This document shows, piece after piece, positions 1 through 9,384 of a stretch of DNA of 64,000 nt. Both the position numbers and the translations under genes were made by a program. Each line of letters starts with the position of its first letter. The stretch's first letter is position 1. Where the stretch lies: contig NZ_NETK01000001.1 in assembly GCF_002343915.1 (NCBI RefSeq), positions 7,826,001-7,890,000 on the forward strand, written 5' to 3'. Source of the DNA: Nannocystis exedens (GTDB lineage Bacteria > Myxococcota_A > Polyangia > Nannocystales > Nannocystaceae). Below the pieces are notes generated by a model. That model had not been told where the DNA came from, did not search any database, and saw only the letters and a program-made list of their open reading frames with translations.

Positions 1-914
1 ACTCGCGCTTCTGGCACAAGGTCCTGTTCGACCTCGGCCACGTGAGCACGCGCGAGCCGTTCCAGAAGCTGGTCAACCAGGGCATGGTGCTCGGCGCGAC
101 CTACCACCCGCTCGAGGCCCGCAAGGACGAGCACGGCAAGCCGCTGCTGTTCCTGCCCGAATTCGTCGAGCAGGTCCCCGGCAGCGACCAGTGGCGCGTC
201 AAGGCCACCGGCGAGCCGGTGCGCGTGCAGTGGGACAAGATGAGCAAGTCGCGCGGCAACGTCGTCAACCCCGACGACGTGGTCCGCCAGTACGGCGCCG
301 ACACCATGCGCCTGTACGAGATGTTCATGGGCCCGCTCGAGCACAGCGCCCCGTGGCAGACCGACGGCGTGGCCGGCTGCTTCCGCTTCCTCCAGCGCGT
401 GCATCGCCTGGCCTTCGAGTCAGGTGAGATGGCGGCCGGCGAGGGCACCGACCGCCAGCGGCGGCTGCTGCACAAGACGATCGCCGCGGTCACCGAGCGC
501 ATCGACCGGCTGGCCTTCAACACCGCGATCTCGGCGATGATGGTCTACGTGCGCGACATCGCCCAGCCCGACGAGCCGCTGCCGCGCGACTCGCTCGAGC
601 AGTTCGTGCTGCTGCTGTCGCCGTTCGCGCCCCACCTGGCCGAGGAGATCTGGCGCTCGCTGGGGCACGTGCGCTCGCTGGCGTACGAGCCGTGGCCGGC
701 CGCCGACGACGCCTGGCTGACCGAGGACACGTTCCCGCTGGTGGTCCAGATCGGGGGCAAGCGGCGGGCCGAGCTGCAGGTGGCCGTCGGCATCAGCGAA
801 GCCGAGGTCGTGAAGCTGGTGATGAGCTCATCCGAGCTGGCCCGCTACCTCGAAGGCAAGACCCCGCGGCGGGTCGTCTACGTCCCGGGCAAGCTGGTCA
901 ACGTGGTGCTCTGA
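1..914 (+). CDS. leuS: leucyl-tRNA synthetase, C-terminal part (5' end outside window)
   Basis: This enzyme charges tRNA-Leu with leucine in the cytoplasm. The frame is open from the window edge, so only about the last 300 residues are present. The class I signature KMSKSRGN lies at about bases 238-262, followed by the alpha-helical anticodon-binding domain and the short C-terminal domain ending VPGKLVNVVL, which is the usual LeuRS end. An internal ATG at base 42 is not the start, because the LeuRS-like reading continues upstream of it. The next gene starts about 60 bases downstream on the same strand and is functionally unrelated. Confidence 0.96.
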   Translation, partial: SRFWHKVLFDLGHVSTREPFQKLVNQGMVLGATYHPLEARKDEHGKPLLFLPEFVEQVPGSDQWRVKATGEPVRVQWDKMSKSRGNVVNPDDVVRQYGADTMRLYEMFMGPLEHSAPWQTDGVAGCFRFLQRVHRLAFESGEMAAGEGTDRQRRLLHKTIAAVTERIDRLAFNTAISAMMVYVRDIAQPDEPLPRDSLEQFVLLLSPFAPHLAEEIWRSLGHVRSLAYEPWPAADDAWLTEDTFPLVVQIGGKRRAELQVAVGISEAEVVKLVMSSSELARYLEGKTPRRVVYVPGKLVNVVL

Positions 915-971
915 GCCCGGTGAACCTTCCTTCATTGGACAGCAAGGGGCCTGTGCCCGCACAAACCCGCC

Positions 972-2465
972 ATGCACGTCACGCTTCTCAGCGGGCTCGT
1001 CGCCCTCGCGTCTCCCGGGCCGTGGGAGCCGACGCCGGCCCCGGATATCCCGCCCCCGGCGAGCGGCGCCGACGCTGAGGCGTCCGCCGCGGCCACGCCC
1101 CCGGCGACCGAGACGAGCAGCCCCGCGCGCGCCACGGCGCCGGCTGCGGCCACGCCGACCGCGACGACGCCGGCGCCCGCTCCCGTGAAGCCGGCCACGC
1201 CCACGCCCGCGGACAAGGCCGTCGCGCCGGCTCCCGCCGCGGCCAAGCCGTCGAAGTGGGCCCCGCGGTGGGAGGCCGCGCGCCTGGCCGAGGACCCGAT
1301 CTCGGCGGATGGCCGCACCAAGTGGCGCCCCGGCGTCGGCGTCGAGGTCGCCAGCGCCAGCGGCCGCTTCTCGCTCGCCTTCAACGCCTTCATGCAGCTG
1401 CAAGCGACGGCGCTGCACGTGCCCGGCCAGCCCGGCACCGACCAGAACCCCGGCGCGGCCGAGCACACCGACTTCGCGCTGGTGTTCCGGCGCGCGCGCG
1501 TGTGGCTGAGCGGCAACGTGTTCACCAAGAACATCAAGTACCGCATCGCCCTGACGTTCTCGCCGGTCGAGCTCGGGTTCAAGGACGGCGTCCCGCGCCG
1601 CTCGCCGATCCTCGACTGGTTCTTCACCTTCGACCGCTTCCGCGACTTCACCCTCGTCGTCGGTCAGTACAAGGTGCCCTACAACCACCAGCGCATGAAC
1701 AAGATCACGAGCCTGCAGTTCGTCGATCGCTCGCTGGCCAACAACGAGTTCACGTTCGACCGCGACATCGGCCTCGACCTGCGCTCGAAGGACATCGCCG
1801 GGCTCGGCAAGCTGCGCTACTACCTCGGCGTCTACCTCGGCGACGGCATCGCCAAGTACGGCCCGAGCAACTTCGGCCTGATGTACCTCGGGCGCTTCGA
1901 GGTGCTGCCGTTCGGCCAGTACGACGACCTCGAGGAGTCCGACCTCGACCGCAGCATGAAGCCGCGCATGCTGATCGGCGCCGCCTACGGCTTCATCGAC
2001 CGCGACCCGCACGACACCCACGGCTTCGCCGGCGCCGTCCCGGCCGACGGCGGCTCCACCAGCACGCACAACGCGACCGCCGATCTCAGTTTCCGGATCG
2101 CCGGCTTCTCGCTCGACGGCGCGTTCTTCTGGCGGAACGGCTGGCGGATCCCCGGCAACGCCGTCGATCTCATGGGCCAGCCGATCACGCCGGTCGCCGC
2201 GCGCAACGGCATCGGCTACTTCGCGCAGGCCGGCTACCTGATCCCGTACACGCCGCTCGAGCTGGGCGTCCGTTACGGCGGCTCGCGCGGGATCGCGGGG
2301 CGCTACGGGACGAGCCTGCCCGATCAGACCGAGGTCGGCGGCGTGGTGAACGTGTTCTTCGCCCGCCACTTCCTCAAGCTGCAGCTCGACTATCTGCGCC
2401 TTTACAGCTCGGCGATCACCGGGCCCACGGACCAGGTGCGCCTTCAGCTTCAGGCCACGTTCTGA
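972..2465 (+). CDS. phosphate-selective porin O/P-like outer membrane protein
   Basis: A 497-residue protein with a short hydrophobic N-terminus. An Ala/Pro/Thr-rich low-complexity stretch (about residues 20-95) follows, and then a region rich in alternating aromatic/polar strands, as in the OprO/OprP porin family. Recognisable family features are the early strand with FNAFMQLQATALH, the FRRARVWLSGNVF segment and the VGQYKVPYNHQRM segment. It probably forms a beta-barrel in the outer membrane; the Pro/Ala stretch is probably a periplasmic extension, which is unusual for the family. The substrate cannot be read from sequence. It stands alone between leuS and a lipoprotein gene. Confidence 0.8.
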   Translation: MHVTLLSGLVALASPGPWEPTPAPDIPPPASGADAEASAAATPPATETSSPARATAPAAATPTATTPAPAPVKPATPTPADKAVAPAPAAAKPSKWAPRWEAARLAEDPISADGRTKWRPGVGVEVASASGRFSLAFNAFMQLQATALHVPGQPGTDQNPGAAEHTDFALVFRRARVWLSGNVFTKNIKYRIALTFSPVELGFKDGVPRRSPILDWFFTFDRFRDFTLVVGQYKVPYNHQRMNKITSLQFVDRSLANNEFTFDRDIGLDLRSKDIAGLGKLRYYLGVYLGDGIAKYGPSNFGLMYLGRFEVLPFGQYDDLEESDLDRSMKPRMLIGAAYGFIDRDPHDTHGFAGAVPADGGSTSTHNATADLSFRIAGFSLDGAFFWRNGWRIPGNAVDLMGQPITPVAARNGIGYFAQAGYLIPYTPLELGVRYGGSRGIAGRYGTSLPDQTEVGGVVNVFFARHFLKLQLDYLRLYSSAITGPTDQVRLQLQATF

Positions 2466-2713
2466 GCACGAGCATGCACGCGGACGAACGCGCGCTCGGG
2501 GCGTGGCTCGTGTGGCCGGCGGGCGCGCCGCCCGTGTTGTCGCGGACGCGACGTCGCGTGTGACAATCGTGAGTTCCCTCGCCCATCTTCGCGGGCGTGG
2601 GGACGGAATGCCTCACGCGAAGTCGCCACGAATTTCCGTGGCGCTGCGCTGCGTGCATGTGCGATGGTGGCACGAAGGACTGCTCGCGCGGCACGGCCCG
2701 CCAGGGAGCTCAA

Positions 2714-4204
2714 ATGACCATTCAGCGTTCACACTTACAGCGCCTCACCGTCCTCTCCGCGCTCGGGCTCGCGCTCTCCGGTTGCGGCGACGACAGCAAG
2801 GGTGACACCGACAACGTCACGACCAATCAGATGACCGGGATCGCCGGCGGCCTCACGTTGACCGAGGGGCCCGACTCCGAGGGGATGACCTCGGTGACGC
2901 CGCCGACGACGACGGGCATCAAGCTCGACCTGCCGCCGGACGACTCGTCGGCGGGCGGCTGCGGGACCGACCAGGCGTGCAACCTGCTCGACGTGCTGTT
3001 CGTGATCGACAACTCGGGGACGATGGGCGAGGAGCAGAAGAACCTCGCGGCCAACTTCCCGTACCTGATCGACAAGCTGCGCAACGTCACCGACGAGAAC
3101 AACATGCCGGTGAACGCGAACATCAACATCATGGTGACCACGACCGACTTCGGTCACCCGCTGTGTTCGCCGTTCGAGAAGCCCGACTACGACCCGGCCA
3201 AGGGCGCGCCGATCAACACCGCCTGCGTCGACCGCCTCGGCCGCTTCACCGGCCTCGGCGCCAACCCGGTGATGGTCCCCGAGGCTTGCACCGACACCTG
3301 CAAGGGCTCGGTGGTCCCGCAGGACCCGTTCATCAACTTCCAGCTCGACCAGAACAACATCCTCAACGCCGACCCGAACGCCGGCGACCCGGTCGCGCAG
3401 GCGCTGTCGTGCATCGGCCCGCAGGGCATCGACGGCTGCGGCATGGAGGCGCCGCTCGAGACGATGCTGCAGGCGCTCGACCCGAACAAGCCGTGGAACC
3501 AGGGCGCCAAGCCGTTCCTCCGCGACGGCGCGGTGCTGGCGATCGTCATCATGACCGACGAGGTCGAGTGCTCGGTCAAGGACTACAAGTACTTCGACCC
3601 GCAGCTCGCCAGCGACCCGATGTACAACCAGTACTGGGAGGACGTCCCGAACATGCCGGGCGTCAAGGACGAGCCGACCAGCGCGGTGTGCTTCAACGCC
3701 GGCGTGTCGTGCGTCGACGCCAACGCCGACGGCATCTACGAGAGCTGCATGTCGGAGGAGAAGGGCGTGCTGCAGCCGCTGACGCGCTACATCGGCTACC
3801 TCAAGACCAACCTGGTCGAGCAGCAGAAGAAGGACGTCATCATGCTCGGCATCCTCGGCGTGCCGAAGGTGAGCGCGCACAACCCGGATCCGCCGTTCCA
3901 GCCGACCGCCGGCGGCGTGTTCGACCTCGTCTACCGCGTGTGGAACCAGGGCGACATCCTGCCGGGCGACACCGACACCCCGGCGCAGAAGGAGTACGAC
4001 TTCGGCATCGGGCCCGGCTGCACCGACCAGGCCACCGGTCAGGCGATCCCCAACACCCGCGTCATCGACGTGTGCCAGTCGCTCGACCAGCCCGAGGAGA
4101 ACAAGATCCGCTGCTGCATCGAGTCGATCTGCGACGACGACTTCTCCGACGCGATCAACTGCCTCGCCGGCATCCTCCGCGAGACCCTCGAAGTGCCGGG
4201 CTGA
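2714..4204 (+). CDS. secreted lipoprotein with von Willebrand factor A-like domain
   Basis: A 496-residue exported lipoprotein. The start is set at ATG 2714, which has a GGGAG motif upstream and gives a signal peptide ending in the lipobox LALSGC; a longer in-frame start at 2597 would bury this signal. A Thr/Gly-rich linker follows. A VWA-like fold then begins with LFVIDNSGTM, which resembles the metal-ion-dependent adhesion motif DxSxS, and continues with a strand ending VIMTDEVEC. Many cysteines suggest disulfides. The family is abundant in myxobacteria and of unknown function. A distant relative lies at 61008-62147. Confidence 0.82.
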   Translation: MTIQRSHLQRLTVLSALGLALSGCGDDSKGDTDNVTTNQMTGIAGGLTLTEGPDSEGMTSVTPPTTTGIKLDLPPDDSSAGGCGTDQACNLLDVLFVIDNSGTMGEEQKNLAANFPYLIDKLRNVTDENNMPVNANINIMVTTTDFGHPLCSPFEKPDYDPAKGAPINTACVDRLGRFTGLGANPVMVPEACTDTCKGSVVPQDPFINFQLDQNNILNADPNAGDPVAQALSCIGPQGIDGCGMEAPLETMLQALDPNKPWNQGAKPFLRDGAVLAIVIMTDEVECSVKDYKYFDPQLASDPMYNQYWEDVPNMPGVKDEPTSAVCFNAGVSCVDANADGIYESCMSEEKGVLQPLTRYIGYLKTNLVEQQKKDVIMLGILGVPKVSAHNPDPPFQPTAGGVFDLVYRVWNQGDILPGDTDTPAQKEYDFGIGPGCTDQATGQAIPNTRVIDVCQSLDQPEENKIRCCIESICDDDFSDAINCLAGILRETLEVPG

Positions 4205-4477
4205 GCCCGCGCGACCGCCCCGCGTGGGCGTGACCGGAGCCCCGCTCGCGGCGACGCGGCGGGGCTTCGTCGCGACCGGCGCTCACGACCGCGGCCGCGG
4301 CTCGCGGCGGAGGGCTGCCCGCGGCGAGGCTCAGGGGCGCGTCGCCGTCTGCTGCCGACTGCGGGGCGGTCGCGGGCGGGGAGGGCAGGGTGCCCGATCG
4401 GACATGCCCCGAGCTACATCGTCTTGATGACCTGGCGCGAAGGACATGCTCCGCGGGCCAGGCCGGCGAGCGCCGGC

Positions 4478-5089
4478 TCAGGCGATCACGGCGGTGGGGT
4501 CGAGCTTGCGCAGGTAGCCGGCCCCGTGGCGGGTGATCTTGACGCGGCGCTTGACGCCGCTGCCTTCGATGTGGATGTAGCCGCGGGTCCGGAGGTTGCG
4601 GAGGATCAGGCGCACCTGGTCGGAGGCGAGGCCGGTGGCCTGCACGAGCTCGGGCTCGCGGCGGCCGGTCTTCTGGCGCACGAGGGCGCGGAGCAGGCGG
4701 AGATCGCCGTCGGGCACGTCGGCGCGGCGGCGGATGACGGCCGAGCCGGCGTCGAGGTCGAGCAGCGGGTTGCCGTCCTCGTCGTACTGCGGCTCGCTGG
4801 CCTTGGCGGCGGCGGCAGCGGCGGCAGCAGCGGCGGCGCCGAGCGGGTCGACCGAGCGCGGGCGGTCCTTGACCAGGTCGATGAGCTCCTGGACGGTGAA
4901 GTGGTCGAGCACCGGGGCGAGGGCCTGGTTCTGCCGCGTCACCTCGACCAGCTCGCCCAGCGTCACGGTGCTCGGCAGCTGCTTGATGACGTCGACGAAC
5001 ACCTCGCGCAGGGACTCGGCCCACGCGTCACGGACCGGCTCGTGCCGTTCTTCCACAAGGCCCGAAGGGCCGGGGGGCAGGTTGTTCAC
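4478..5089 (-). CDS. putative winged-helix DNA-binding protein with poly-Ala linker
   Basis: A 203-residue protein read from GTG 5089, which has GAGG seven bases upstream; the longer open frame beyond it is antisense to purL. The N-terminal half is helical and resembles no family I can name. The middle carries an uninterrupted run of about eleven alanines. The C-terminal 70 residues have the pattern of a winged helix (LLRALVRQKTGRREPELVQ, then ASDQVRLILRNLRTRGYIHI and a basic wing). It is divergent to purL across a roughly 240-base gap. A regulatory role is inferred from the fold only. Confidence 0.65.
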   Translation of the reverse strand: MNNLPPGPSGLVEERHEPVRDAWAESLREVFVDVIKQLPSTVTLGELVEVTRQNQALAPVLDHFTVQELIDLVKDRPRSVDPLGAAAAAAAAAAAKASEPQYDEDGNPLLDLDAGSAVIRRRADVPDGDLRLLRALVRQKTGRREPELVQATGLASDQVRLILRNLRTRGYIHIEGSGVKRRVKITRHGAGYLRKLDPTAVIA

Positions 5090-5329
5090 AGATGAACCTC
5101 GGGGCGGTATACGGAGCCCATACGGGCCATGCCGACGCCAAGGAATCACTACGAGCGAGCGACTCGCCGCGGCGACGGTGTCGCCGGACCAGACACTCCA
5201 AGCGTCAGCCTTATAGGAACTCTTGCATGACGGGATCGCCGTTGTCAAGGCCGGGCCTTGCGGAAACTCCGCTTTAGCCAGCCGAACGCGCGATTGACAG
5301 CGGAGTGGTCCTGCGCCAAGCAAGGCCCC

Positions 5330-8300
5330 GTGGCCCAAGGACCCGCGGAGCATCCACGTGAGACGGTCCCCGAGCTCTGCACGTACCGGCTCGAGATCGC
5401 CGTGCGGCCGGACCTGAGCGACGCGCTGGCGACGGCGACCAGTGCGCAGCTCGCGGGCCTCGGCCCCGGCGGCCTGCGGACGCGCAAGGTCTATCTCCTC
5501 GATCTCGACATCGGCCCGGCCGAGGCCGAACGCGTGCTCGCGGCGCTCACCGATCCGGTCGCCGAGGTCGGTGCCGTCGGCGCCTTGCCCGACGACTTCG
5601 GCGCGCCCGCGGGCGCCGCCGGCGACCCGTGGCTGCTGACGATCGGCTTCCGGCCCGGCGTCACCGACAGCGTCGGGACCAGCGTCAAGCGGGCCGCCGA
5701 GGACTGCCTCGGCCGGCCGCTGCGCGGACAGGTCTACACGGCCACGACGTACGCGATTTGGGGCCTGGAGGCCGCCGAGGCCGAGCGGGCGGCGCGAGAG
5801 CTGCACAACCCGCTCATCGAGCGGGCCACGCTCGAGCGCTCGCCGCGGCCGCAGGCGTTCACGGTCCCGCGGGCCGGCGGGGTCCACGACGCAGTGGTCG
5901 CCACCGTGGCGCTGCGCGCGGCCGACGACGCGACGCTGATGCGGATCAGCACACAGGGCCTGCTCGCCCTGACGCTCACGGAGATGCGGGCCATCCAGCG
6001 CCACTTCACGGCGATAGGCCGCGATCCCACCGACGCCGAGCTCGAGTGCCTGGCGCAGACGTGGAGCGAGCACTGCAAGCACAAGATCTTCGCCGCGCCG
6101 ATCGAGTACACCGACCCGGCCGGGCGCACGCGGACGATCGATCGCGGCCTGTTCCGCACGTACATCCGCGGCGCCACCGAGGCGGTCGCGGCCGCCCGGG
6201 CGGCGGCCGACGGCGAGGCCCCGTTCCTCGTCTCGGTGTTCCACGACAACGCCGGCGTGGTCCGCTTCAGCGACGCCGATCACCTGGTCTACAAGGTCGA
6301 GACGCACAACTCGCCGTCGGCGCTCGACCCCTACGGCGGGGCGATGACCGGCATCGTCGGCGTCAATCGTGACAGCCTCGGCACCGGCCTCGGCGCCGAC
6401 CTCCTCACCAACGTCTGGGGCTATTGCTTCGGCGAGCCGGACTTCGCCGGCCAGCTCCCGCCCGGGCTCATGCATCCGCGGAAGATCCGCGACGGCGTGC
6501 ACCGCGGCGTGATCGACGGCGGCAATCAGTCCGGCATCCCCTACAGCCGCGGCTGGGAGCTGTTCGACGCCCGCTACGCCGGCAAGCCGCTGGTCTACTG
6601 CGGCACGGTCGCGGTCATGCCGGTGACCTCGGCCGGGCGCCCCACCGCCGAGAAGGTCGTGCGCGCCGGCGACGTCGTCGTCATGCTGGGCGGCCGGATC
6701 GGCAAGGACGGCATCCACGGCGCGACCTTCTCGAGCGTCGAGCTCGACGAGTCGTCGCCGGTGCAGGCGGTCCAGATCGGCGACCCGATCACGCAGAAGA
6801 TGGTCGCCGACTTCCTCGCCGAGGCGCGCGCGCTCGGGCTCTACAGCGGCCTGACCGACAACGGCGCCGGCGGCCTGTCGTCGTCGATCGGCGAGATGGC
6901 CCAGCTCACCGGCGGCGCCGACATCGACCTCGCCCGCGCCCCGCTCAAGTACCCCGGCCTGATGCCGTGGGAGGTCCTGATCTCCGAGGCCCAGGAGCGC
7001 ATGACGCTGGCTGTCCCGAAAGACAGGCTCGAGGCGCTGCTCGAGCTGGCCCGCCGGCGCGAGGTCGAGGCCACCCCGCTCGGCGAGTTCACCCGCAGCG
7101 GCCGCCTGCGCGCCACCTGGGCCGGCAGGCCGGTGGTCGACCTCGAGCTCGAGTTCCTCCACGAGGGCACCCCGCGGGTGCCGCTGCGGGCGCGCTGGAG
7201 CCCGCCCGCGCGGCCGGAGAGCCCGGCGGACGCGGTGGCGGCGGTGCTCGGCGAGGAGCGCCTGGCCGCTGCGCCAGGTGCGATCGGACAGGAGCTTTTG
7301 GACATGCTCTCGCGGCCGAACATGGCCTCGAACGAGCACCTGGCCCGCCGCTACGACCACGAGGTCAAGGGCCTGTCGGTGGTCAAGCCGTGGGTCGGGG
7401 CCCGCCAGGACGTGCCGTCGACGGCGACGGTGATGCGCGCGCGTCACCTGCGGCCGGAGGGCGTGGTCCTGGCCGAGGGCGTGCACCCGCATTACGGCGA
7501 CCTCGACACCGACGCGATGGCGCGCGCGTGCGTCGACGAGGCGGTGCGGCGGGCGCTGTGCGCGGGGGCGCGGATCGATCGGCTGGCGGCGCTCGACAAC
7601 TTCTGCTGGCCCGACCCCGTGCAGAGCGAGAAGACGCCCGACGGCGAGCACAAGCTGGCCCAGCTGGTGCGCTGCTGCGAGGGCCTGCGGGCCGCCTGCG
7701 AGGCGTTCGGCGTGCCGCTGATCAGCGGCAAGGACTCGATGAAGAACGACGCTCACCTCGGCGGCGTGAAGATCTCGATCCCGCCGACCCTGCTGGTCTC
7801 GGTGATCGGCCAGATGCCCGATGTCCGCCGCGCCCTCGATCTCGCGCCGATCGCCGCCGGCGACCTCGTGTTCGTGCTCGGCCCGACCGGCCGCCACCTC
7901 GGCGGCAGCGAACTGGCGCGCCAGCGCGGGCTCACCCTGCCCGGCGTGCCGACCACCGACCTCGCGGCCGCGGCCGCCCGCTACGCCGCCTTCGCGGCCG
8001 CGCGCGACGCGGGCCTGGTCCGCTCGGCCCACGTCGCCGGCCGCGGCGGCCTCGCGGTGGCGCTGGCCCACATGACCCTGGCCGGCGAGCTCGGGGTCGA
8101 GGTCGAGGTCACCGACGGTCTCTTGCGACCGGTCCCGGAGGACATGCCCTTGACGCCAGCCGAGTTCCTGTTCAGCGAGAGCACCGGGCGCATCGTGTTC
8201 ACCTGCAAGCCGGCGGCCGCGGCCGAGCTGACGGCGCGCCTCGGCCTGCACGGGCTGCAGGCGCTGGGGCGGATCGCCGCGCCCGGCCCGGACGGGGGCG

Positions 8301-8437
8301 GCTGGCTCCGCGTGCGCCGCGGCGCGCAGGCGCTGGTCGAGCTGTCGGCGGCGGCGCTGCGCGAGCGGTTCCGACCGGCGGCGCTGCACGGACCGCCGGC
8401 GCCGCTGCCGGCGCGGGCGCAGGAGGTGCGGCGATGA
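5330..8437 (+). CDS. purL: phosphoribosylformylglycinamidine synthase, PurL subunit with N-terminal PurS-like domains
   Basis: The ATP-dependent amidation step of de novo purine synthesis (FGAR to FGAM). Two successive segments near the N-terminus (TYRLEIAVRPDLSDAL and LLTIGFRPGVTDSVGTSVK) look like two PurS domains fused to PurL. The synthetase core follows with TWSEHCKHKIF (conserved histidine), KVETHNSPSALDPYGGA and a second half carrying ISGKDSMKND. The glutaminase is a separate gene, purQ, overlapping at ATGA. GTG 5330 is the most plausible start; an in-frame TTG at 5258 adds residues unlike the family. The true start is uncertain. Confidence 0.92.
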   Translation: MAQGPAEHPRETVPELCTYRLEIAVRPDLSDALATATSAQLAGLGPGGLRTRKVYLLDLDIGPAEAERVLAALTDPVAEVGAVGALPDDFGAPAGAAGDPWLLTIGFRPGVTDSVGTSVKRAAEDCLGRPLRGQVYTATTYAIWGLEAAEAERAARELHNPLIERATLERSPRPQAFTVPRAGGVHDAVVATVALRAADDATLMRISTQGLLALTLTEMRAIQRHFTAIGRDPTDAELECLAQTWSEHCKHKIFAAPIEYTDPAGRTRTIDRGLFRTYIRGATEAVAAARAAADGEAPFLVSVFHDNAGVVRFSDADHLVYKVETHNSPSALDPYGGAMTGIVGVNRDSLGTGLGADLLTNVWGYCFGEPDFAGQLPPGLMHPRKIRDGVHRGVIDGGNQSGIPYSRGWELFDARYAGKPLVYCGTVAVMPVTSAGRPTAEKVVRAGDVVVMLGGRIGKDGIHGATFSSVELDESSPVQAVQIGDPITQKMVADFLAEARALGLYSGLTDNGAGGLSSSIGEMAQLTGGADIDLARAPLKYPGLMPWEVLISEAQERMTLAVPKDRLEALLELARRREVEATPLGEFTRSGRLRATWAGRPVVDLELEFLHEGTPRVPLRARWSPPARPESPADAVAAVLGEERLAAAPGAIGQELLDMLSRPNMASNEHLARRYDHEVKGLSVVKPWVGARQDVPSTATVMRARHLRPEGVVLAEGVHPHYGDLDTDAMARACVDEAVRRALCAGARIDRLAALDNFCWPDPVQSEKTPDGEHKLAQLVRCCEGLRAACEAFGVPLISGKDSMKNDAHLGGVKISIPPTLLVSVIGQMPDVRRALDLAPIAAGDLVFVLGPTGRHLGGSELARQRGLTLPGVPTTDLAAAAARYAAFAAARDAGLVRSAHVAGRGGLAVALAHMTLAGELGVEVEVTDGLLRPVPEDMPLTPAEFLFSESTGRIVFTCKPAAAAELTARLGLHGLQALGRIAAPGPDGGGWLRVRRGAQALVELSAAALRERFRPAALHGPPAPLPARAQEVRR

Positions 8438-9258
8438 ACCCGCTGGCGATCGAGGGCGCCGCCGAGGTGCGCGCGCTGGTCCTCACCGGCTACGGTCTCA
8501 ACTGCGAGGCCGAGACCTGCGCCGCGCTGCAGACGATCGGCGCCCGCGTGACCGCGCGCCACGTCGCCGACGCGATCGCCGACCCCGACGCGCTGGCCGG
8601 CCACCCGCTGGTGGTGTTCATCGGCGGCTTCAGCTTCGGCGACCACATCGCCAGCGGCCGGGTGTTCGCCAACCGCCTGCGCTTCCGCATGGGCGAGCGC
8701 CTGCTGCGGCACGTCGACGACGGCGGGCTGGTGCTGGGGATCTGCAACGGCTTCCAGACGATCGTCAAGCTGGGCCTTCTGCCCGGCCTCGAGCCCGGGC
8801 TGCAGCAGCGCGTGTCGCTGGTGATGAACGACCGCCTCGGCTACTGGGACGCGTGGGTCCGCCTGGCGGTCGACCGCGACAGCCCGTGCGTGTTCACCCG
8901 CGACCTGCCGCCGACGATCGAGCTGCCGAGCCGCCACGGCGAGGGCAAGCTGGTCTTCGAGCAAGGTCCATTGCGACAGGTCCTCGAGGACAGGCGCCTC
9001 GTCCCCGTGCGCTACGCCGACGAGACCGGGGCCCCGACCGAGCGCTGGCCGGACAACCCCGACGGCTCGCCGGGCGGGATCGCCGGCCTGTGCGACCCCA
9101 GCGGCCGCGTGTTCGGCCTGATGCCGCACCCCGAGGCGTACCTGTACCCCGAGAACCACCCGCACTGGATCGCCCAGCGCGAGGCCGGCACGTTGCCGGA
9201 GTACGGCCTCGGCCTGCACCTGCTGGCCGGCGGCGTGCGGGCGATCGCGTCGCGCTGA
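8434..9258 (+). CDS. purQ: phosphoribosylformylglycinamidine synthase, glutaminase subunit PurQ
   Basis: A class I glutamine amidotransferase that supplies ammonia to PurL. The nucleophile elbow is LGICNGFQTIVKLGLLPG (catalytic Cys), and the His-Glu part of the triad lies in LMPHPEAYLYPENHP near the C-terminus. Length (274 residues) fits the family. Its ATG overlaps the purL stop as ATGA, so the two subunits are probably made in equal amounts by translational coupling. The 126 bases after it hold nothing recognisable before the convergent phosphodiesterase gene. Confidence 0.94.
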   Translation: MNPLAIEGAAEVRALVLTGYGLNCEAETCAALQTIGARVTARHVADAIADPDALAGHPLVVFIGGFSFGDHIASGRVFANRLRFRMGERLLRHVDDGGLVLGICNGFQTIVKLGLLPGLEPGLQQRVSLVMNDRLGYWDAWVRLAVDRDSPCVFTRDLPPTIELPSRHGEGKLVFEQGPLRQVLEDRRLVPVRYADETGAPTERWPDNPDGSPGGIAGLCDPSGRVFGLMPHPEAYLYPENHPHWIAQREAGTLPEYGLGLHLLAGGVRAIASR

Positions 9259-9384
9259 GGGCGAGGCCGCGGTCGCTCCTGCGCGGTCGCTGTCGCGTCG
9301 CCACGGCGCCGAGATGGGGCCGACCCCACGGAGCCGCGGGACCGCGGGTCGATCGGCCCGCGAGGTTCGCCCGCTCGAGCGACG

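Noticed and set aside
5090-8389. Very long open frame on the minus strand continuing from the winged-helix gene across purL
   Set aside because: It is antisense to a confident purL, has Arg/Ala/Gly-rich shadow composition, and only its last part (to 5089) is a real gene.
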